A DNA stretch of 64,000 nucleotides from Voacanga thouarsii. Its lineage: Eukaryota; Streptophyta; Magnoliopsida; Gentianales; Apocynaceae. The notes beneath the pieces are model-generated. The model saw only the letters and a list, made by a program, of their open reading frames with translations. It searched no databases and was not told where the DNA came from. Shown here piece by piece: positions 57,938 through 64,000 of the stretch; position 1 is the first letter of the stretch; each line of letters starts with the position of its first letter. The DNA is taken from the NCBI GenBank assembly GCA_026120185.1, contig JANUWF010001101.1, forward strand, positions 806,001-870,000, written 5' to 3'. The translations under genes and the position numbers were made by a program.

Positions 57938-60346
57938 CCAAAATGGTTGATCAACCATCAACCATGGCTATTTTTCTTTAGACTACTCAAGATTCTCAAT
58001 CGCGTGTGGACCTTCTTTAGTCTTCATAAAGGGATCGACTATCAAGTATTTTTCCCTTAATCCTCCTTTTTGTAATTCTAAATTTATGTCTCTTAGATGT
58101 TGATAGGGAGATAGAATATGAGTGAGGGATTGAGTGTATGCATGTGGATGAAGGGGTTGGGGTTAGGACATAAGGATTGATGTATATAACTAAGTTATAT
58201 GAATTTCTCTTGGGAATCAATGTATGTTCATCATGCTTAATGAATTTTATGAATGTTTGAAGCATGTTAGATATTATGACACCAAAGGTGATTATGCTCT
58301 TATGTTCTTATTTTTCCTTGAAGCCATGATTGATGATTATGCCTAGTAGGGATTTGGTCATGTGATAGTAGGGGTTAATTCAAATGTATGTTCACGAGTG
58401 GATTAGTTTGTTTTTTTATGTTGGAGAATGTGTTCATGAATCATTTCTAGCAATAGGAAAATCATGATTATTTTCTTGTTAATCCTAGGTTATTTTTATT
58501 AACAAATTGTATTACCTTAATTAAAATTACTACTATATTTTTTCTAAAGGTTTCGAAATTCCTAGGAAGATTTGGAAATGGAATATTAAATGAAATATTA
58601 ATATTTTATTAGTCAAACAAATAATATCTTTTATTAAAAATAATATATATATGTATAAAAATAAATAAATCTTTTATATATGTAATAATAATAAATAAAA
58701 TATTAGAATTAATTAAAGACCTTGTAGACCCTAGTTAAAACTTTTACCTATATCCATAAGTATTATCCATATTAAAATTTATTTATTATTTATTAATTAA
58801 AATTTAAATATGATTCATTTATTATTAATTTTATTTATTACTAATTATTTATTATCTATTAGTTATTAATTAAAAATTAAGGGTTATTTATTATTTATTT
58901 ATTTATTTATAATAATACTATTTAAATATTACCATTTACTAATATTATTTAGGATTTAGTATTATTCAATATTTAAACACTAGTTTATTTATTAGTAATA
59001 ATACTCAAAATTTATTATTTGAACCCATAATTATTTTAACTTATCAAGCTATGATTTATTTTATAAAATACTTTATCATCTAGCCTTAAAGTTTAGGACA
59101 TTAAGGTCATAGTTAGTCATGGTTGTAACTAGTTGAGTTAGAAATTATTTCTGTAAGGTAAGTATACCTCGAATGTAACTGTATGCCTTGTGTTTACCTC
59201 AGGTGGGGTTAGATTGACCTCGGGGGATTTTTGAATTCAAGCAGAGCAAAGGATCAAGTAAGTTCTTACATGGAGTTATTTGAAGACAAAAAATTATTGT
59301 GGCAAGCTAAATTCAATGTATATGATCATTCGTTTGTAAAGGCAATTAAGGACTGTTTTTCCTTTTTATTTCAATCAAGCAAATCATTTAAAAATTAAAC
59401 AAGCAGTTTTACTCAAAACGCTAAACTCTTTCTAAAATCTAACTTTAACAAGAATTTTAGAAACCCTTAATTGCTATTTCCAAGTAAATCATTATATGAT
59501 CAATTTTCTCCCAAGTGGGACAAACAACGTTGAATACTCAATAAGGGTAGACTACTAGGACTAGTCTTTGAAGGGTTAGGGTAAATCTCTCAGTAGGTGG
59601 CCACCTCTGAGGGGTGAGTCCTTCCCGAATAGGATGCCAGTCCCTAGGTTATACCAGTCCGAGCTAGCAAGTTTTAGTCAAGTGGACTGTGTGTTTCCGA
59701 AGAGGACAATGGGTAAGTTTGAGTGTAGAGATAGAGGAGTATCTCACCTAGTAGGCTATACACCTACCTTATGTCAGTATGCTCAACATGTGGTAGTCTG
59801 ACCGGCAGCATGCTCGATGTGTGGCATACTGACCATTATACTATCATGGGGCCCAATGTGTGATGCCATAGCTACCTCTTTGGGTGGTTGTATTTATTGT
59901 GCACATGTATGTTTAGAAAGCAAAACACCACCTTTCATTTTTAACATTTATTTAAAGCTTGCCATCACTTTCTCATATGAAATTTTTACATCTTGCATAC
60001 ATAAATTGTTTTACCTAAAATACTCAAAGCACACACGGGGCTTACTGAGATTTTATCTCATCACCTTTTATACTATGGTTTCAGGTCGATCCTGCTGTGA
60101 AGGTCATTAACTAGATTGTTATTTATGATTTTGAAGACTCTTTGTTATTTTCCCTTATGTAATGTTTTTGAGAGATTGTAGCAGACAATTATTTTGAATT
60201 TGTTCATGTATTGATGGGTTGTAATAAGTTTAATTTTTGAAGTGTTTCTTTTATTTTATTTTATGTGACCTAGTTATAAAGACCACTTGTCCTATGGATA
60301 GGGCGACATCCCCGACCCTAATGGGCCTAGGTAGTGGGATGTTATA

Positions 60347-61937
60347 GAAAGGCATAGGCATTTAAAATTGTATTTTCAAATTTATCTATGAATTCTTGTA
60401 CAAAAAAATGGTGCCTGGATTAACATACAAAATCCCTAAAGAAAACCTGAAGAATGAACATAAAATTTTAGCTGGATTGCAGAAGAAAGCCATGACCAGA
60501 TTGGCTATTTGATAGCCAAGCCGAGGCTAGCTGGCTACCAAGCCATGGCTAGCTTGGGAGATTTATCTGCCATGAGCCACAGCTAGCTTAGCCGCATCCA
60601 CGGCCGACTTGAGTAAGAGTCCTCTAGAGAAGCTGCGTGCGGTTCATACGAAGCAATGGCCGGTTTCAGTTTTGTTGCTCTAGAGAAGCCATGTCCAGTT
60701 TTCAAATAGCTATGGCCGGTTTCACTCTTGAAAGTGTGAGCAGTCGTGACTGGGTTCTAATGAGCCGCGAACGGTTTACTTAAGGTGGACCGGGTTGTTC
60801 GTTACCGTTTTGGGTCGCGAGCAACTAGTTCGAATCCTCTGGAAGTTTTTTTTTTTTTTTCTTGGTATTTCTTTTTCTTTTAGGGCCCATATCACATGAG
60901 GTTTTTTTTTTTTGCAATGATTTATTTATGGATTTAAATAATTTAACATGAAAATGGTTAGTAAAGGCGGAACCATCTTAGGATTAAACAAGATCATTTT
61001 AATTTTATTATTATTATGATGTTTAATCTATTATTTGGTCACATAAGAATTAAAGGTTAGAAATAGCATGTAAAAAAATTTTTTTTTTTTTGGAGCATGC
61101 CTATTTTATTTAGTTTTGTGATCAAATGCACAAAATTTTTTGGGAAATTAATTTTTCTCTAGAAAAAATAATTAAGGAACATGTTTTAAAATGGAACTAA
61201 GTAATTTAAAATAAATTCATAGTTTATTATTCCAAAGGGTTTCATCTATGGCATAGAGAATAATTTTGAATTTAAGCATTTTAAATTTAGTTCTTAAAAA
61301 ACAGTTTTAACTTAAGTAGTGAAATAAAAATTCATAACTTATTGTCTTAAAGGGTTTCATCATTGACATAGAGAATAATGGTTGAATTTTTGGATTTTTC
61401 ACTAAAGTTAATAAAAATCAATTAATTTTAAATAAATATTTTTCCTAAAAACCTATTTTTCTCAAAAGATTAAGTGGGAGAGGAGTTCCAACGGCCCCAC
61501 GACTTCCATCACAGATTCTTCGCGTCATTCTGAGCATGACCGCCTGTAAGATGGATTTCCATGAGAATCTAAAACTAACGTAGGAATTATAATTAAAGCA
61601 TATTATAAGTGTTAGTGTCAGCCAGCTTATTGTTGGAGGTATTAATGCTGGATTATCTGTAGATAGTGGGGGTAGTGACTATCGATGGAACTATTTCTAA
61701 ATTATTACCTATTAAGAAAGTTTAATTTGTGATGGTTATGCATTTAACTTAGAAATTTGTTAACATTACTACGAAGCTCCATCAATTTTTCTAAGAGCCA
61801 AAATTTTCATATTTTTTATAATAGTTTTAATATGTTAACCATATCATGAAAATAATATGATGTTTTAAATGTACATTTCTATACGTTTTTCTAAAACAAA
61901 TATTTTCTGAATGAGGTTTTTTTTCCAATCAACGGAA
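60347..61937 (+). other. A2 leader, second part
   Basis: Noncoding, about 1.6 kb. Positions about 60500-60850 form a GC-richer block with GCTAGC/GCCGGTTT words and a 56-bp repeat; the remainder is AT-rich with several long T runs (for example 60846-60860, 61078-61091). No gene seen. Confidence 0.6.
60622..60733 (+). repeat. 56-bp imperfect tandem repeat in A2 leader
   Basis: CTCTAGAGAAGC occurs at 60622 and 60678, and ATGGCCGGTTTCA at 60656 and 60712, both with a 56-base offset. Confidence 0.75.
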
Positions 61938-62750
61938 ATGTTTAGTTTCAGTCATTTGTCCATTATTCTCAAGGAGAATAAGTTAACTGGACCTCACTAT
62001 TTGGACTGAAAAAGGAATCTGAATGTAGTACTTACTATGGAAAAGTATAAGTATGTTATGACCGATCCCTGTCTTGAAATTAGGAAAGATTCCACGAACC
62101 AGAATCGTGAGGCTGAGAAGGCATAAAGAAAAGCTGATGAAATGGCTCGATGCTATATGTTGGCTTCTATGTCTAATGTTTTCCAGTATAAGTACGAAAA
62201 CATACCTACTGCATATGACATCGATGTATCATTGAGTACTATGTTTGCTAATAAGATCCGACCCGCAAGGCAAGAAGCACTTACAGCAATCATGAACACT
62301 AAGATAGCTAAGAGGGCATCGGTTCATGAGCATATGCACAAGATGATTGCTCATTTCAAGGAGGCTGAGGTCCTAAGGGAAACAATCGATATTGAGAGCC
62401 AAATTGACATGGTTTTTGAAACTTTGCCAAATTCATATTCTCAATTCAAGTTAAATTATAACATAAAAAAGTTGAATATGTCTTTAACTGAGTTGATAAA
62501 AGAACTCCAGGCTGCTGAGAAAATTATGAAGTCTAAGTCAAAGATTTTGGTTATTCGTTCTGGTTCATCTTCTAGAACTAGGCCTAAGCCCCAAAAGTTC
62601 AAGAAGAAGAAGGCCCAAAACAATGTAGGGGCCCAGCCCAAGGGATCCAAGCCCGATCTGTCCAAGCCCAGTGACAAGCTAATGGCAAGTGCTTCAAGTG
62701 TGACAAGAAAGGACATTTCAAGAAGAATTATCCAGATTTCTTAGCCAAAA
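61938..62750 (+). pseudogene. gag: A2 gag
   Basis: The ATG at 61938 starts M-F-S-F-S-H-L-S-I-I-L-K-E-N-K-L-T-G-P and gives the intact N-terminus lost in A1. There is a TGA where Trp is expected in L-D-W-K-R-N-L (about 62007) and a TAA at 62124. From 62142 to 62744 the capsid part is open, with L-N-Y-N-I-K-K-L-N-M-S-L-T-E-L. A frameshift near 62685 puts the zinc knuckle C-F-K-C-D-K-K-G-H-F-K-K-N-Y in another frame, with the last Cys changed to Tyr. Confidence 0.88.
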
Positions 62751-64000
62751 TCCTCTTCATGCATTATTCTATACTTAGAGTCTATATTAATGATTGGGTC
62801 ATCATCCACTTGGATTGTTGATTTTAGAGCTGCTAACCATATATGTAACTCCTTACAAGGGTTCAATAAGATAAGGCAACTTAGTAGATTAGAGCATGGA
62901 CTTAAAGTGGGCAACAGAATATAAGTGTGGGCCGAAGTAGTGGGAGACTTAGAATTTTTATTTGATTGTAATAGGATTTTAGTCTTAAAATATATTTTAT
63001 ATGTTTCTAGTTTTAAACAGAATATGATTTCAGTTTCGAAATTAATTAATTAAGGATATTCTATTTCTTTCTATTCTGATATTTCAATCAGTAAAAATGA
63101 AAATATTATTTGTTACAGAAACATGTTTGTGAATCCTTTCTATATTAATCCTATTAATCATCAAATAAATAATGCTCAGATGGAACCTAATAATAAGAAG
63201 AGAAAGGTCACATCAAATAACTCTTATTTATGGCACTTGAGATTAGGACATGTAAATCCTAATCGGATTTAGAGGTTAATCCAAAATGGGTCTTTGAACT
63301 CATTGAAATTGGAGGAATGACCTCAATGTAAATATTGTCTTATAAATAAAATGGATAAAAGGTCCTTTACTCAAAAGGTAGAAAGGGTCAAGGAAATATT
63401 AGAGTTAGTTCATACTGATATTTGTGGTCCTATGTCTTTACCTGCTAGAGGAGGTTATGAATACTTCATTACATTCACAGATGATCACATGTGTTTTGGT
63501 TATGTTTACTTGATGAGACTCAAGTCTAACTCCTTACTCCTTTAATAAATTCAAGGAGTTTAAGGCTGAGGTATAGTGTCAAACAGGTAAACTAATCAAA
63601 AAGCTAAGGTCGGATCGTGGCGGAGAGTATCTTCTTGGTGAATTTAAGGACTACTTGGCACATTAGGGTATAGTATTTTATTTAACTGCACGTAAGACTC
63701 CCCAGCAGAAGAAATAAAATATCGATGACAATGGTCAAAAGCATGAAGAGTCATACAACTTTTCTTATTTCTTTTTGGGGATATACTTTGAAAACAACGG
63801 CATATATTCTAAACTTAGTATCTTACAAGTCAGTGCCTAAGACACCCTATGAGATGTGGACTAGATGGAAACCCAATATGAATCATCTCAAGGTTTGGAA
63901 TTGTCCAGCATATGTACTGACTAAAAGAAGTAAGTTAGACCCAAGATCAGAATTATACTACTTCGTAGGGTATTTAAAAGGAACAAATGGTGGATACTTT
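62751..64000 (+). pseudogene. pol: A2 pol, 5' part: protease and integrase (runs off window)
   Basis: Protease at about 62803-62865 reads W-I-V-D-F-R-A where D-S-G-A is expected. The integrase zinc finger W-H-L-R-L-G-H-V ... C-K-Y-C is at about 63224-63340. The core is open at 63351-63545 with H-T-D-I-C-G-P and F-I-T-F-T-D-D. The frame breaks at about 63540; the second Asp region (S-D-R-G-G-E-Y) is at about 63609-63632. Further stops and a loss around 63700 (P-Q-Q then AGA/AAT) follow. RT lies beyond the window. Confidence 0.86.

Larger units (their letters stand above)
55964..60346 (+). mobile_element. Gypsy-type solo LTR B, 4.38 kb, inserted in A2 leader
   Basis: The 5-bp duplication GAAAG stands at 55959-55963 and 60347-60351. 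It starts TGTGAAACC and ends GGGATGTTATA, the LTR ends of element C, and aligns along its length with solo LTR A in inverted orientation. Conserved landmarks: tRNA-like module near the 5' end, CT microsatellite at about 1.95 kb, TACTCAATAAGGGTA at about 3.57 kb, TTATAAAGACC near the 3' end. No gag or pol. Small open frames (for example 57007-57291) lack family similarity. Confidence 0.87.
54150..64000 (+). mobile_element. Copia retrotransposon A2 (same family as A1), 5' part
   Basis: 5' LTR, PBS, long leader (split by solo LTR B), gag from 61938, and pol through integrase to the window end. It inserted in the 3' LTR of C; the adjacent 5-bp target would be CTAGA, but the other copy is outside the window. 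Structure and coding sequence match A1. Confidence 0.9.

Noticed and set aside
60780..60860. Complete SINE at the B-box-like site in the A2 leader
   Set aside because: No convincing A box at the right distance upstream and no target duplication; kept only as an observation.

Overview
The window comes from a flowering-plant nuclear genome, probably a eudicot, and is made almost entirely of nested and broken LTR retrotransposons. It is AT-rich. Primer-binding sites complementary to initiator tRNA-Met recur next to LTR ends. The pol reading frames are plant Ty1/copia and Ty3/gypsy types, full of stop codons. I see no intact host gene, no functional tRNA or rRNA gene and no CRISPR array. The only clear host-derived coding sequence is a gene fragment captured inside a DNA transposon.

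Layout. (1) 1-10535: copia element A1 (+), with gag, pol, 3' LTR 8542-10404, then a second PBS and leader stub. Its gag carries a near-perfect 356-bp inverted duplication. Its pol is split by gypsy solo LTR A (3723-8000, minus orientation, 5-bp TSD GATTA). (2) 10536-48257: a tandem complex of Sirevirus-like copia elements (S1, S2, S3; +) arranged internal-LTR-internal-LTR-internal-LTR, each unit with an extra ORF (ORF3) after RNase H. S1 contains a complete minus-strand copia element T1 (17945-27255). S3 contains a T-family solo LTR, T2 (36792-41935), which itself holds a 3.39-kb hAT-type transposon (38323-41712). (3) 48258-54149: gypsy element C (+), with a truncated 5' LTR, PBS, gag zinc knuckle, RNase H and integrase remnants, PPT, and the start of its 3' LTR. 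(4) 54150-64000: copia element A2 (+), same family as A1, inserted in C's 3' LTR. Its leader is split by gypsy solo LTR B (55964-60346, TSD GAAAG). Its gag and pol run off the window end.

Relative order of events follows from the nesting. C is older than A2, which is older than B. A1 is older than A. The S complex is older than T1 and T2, and T2 is older than the hAT element. Most internal stops look like CAG to TAG, CGA to TGA or TGG to TGA/TAG changes, as expected for methylated, silenced repeats.

The most interesting items are: the hAT element that captured three consecutive exons of an ANTH-domain clathrin-assembly (AP180/CALM-type) gene, with open frame, splice sites and phosphoinositide-binding motif preserved; a tRNA-like pol III promoter module in the unusually long (about 4.3 kb) gypsy LTRs; the palindrome in A1 gag; and the S tandem complex, whose copies share stop codons and an accessory ORF3. 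All calls come from reading the sequence and from remembered family features; no database search was run.
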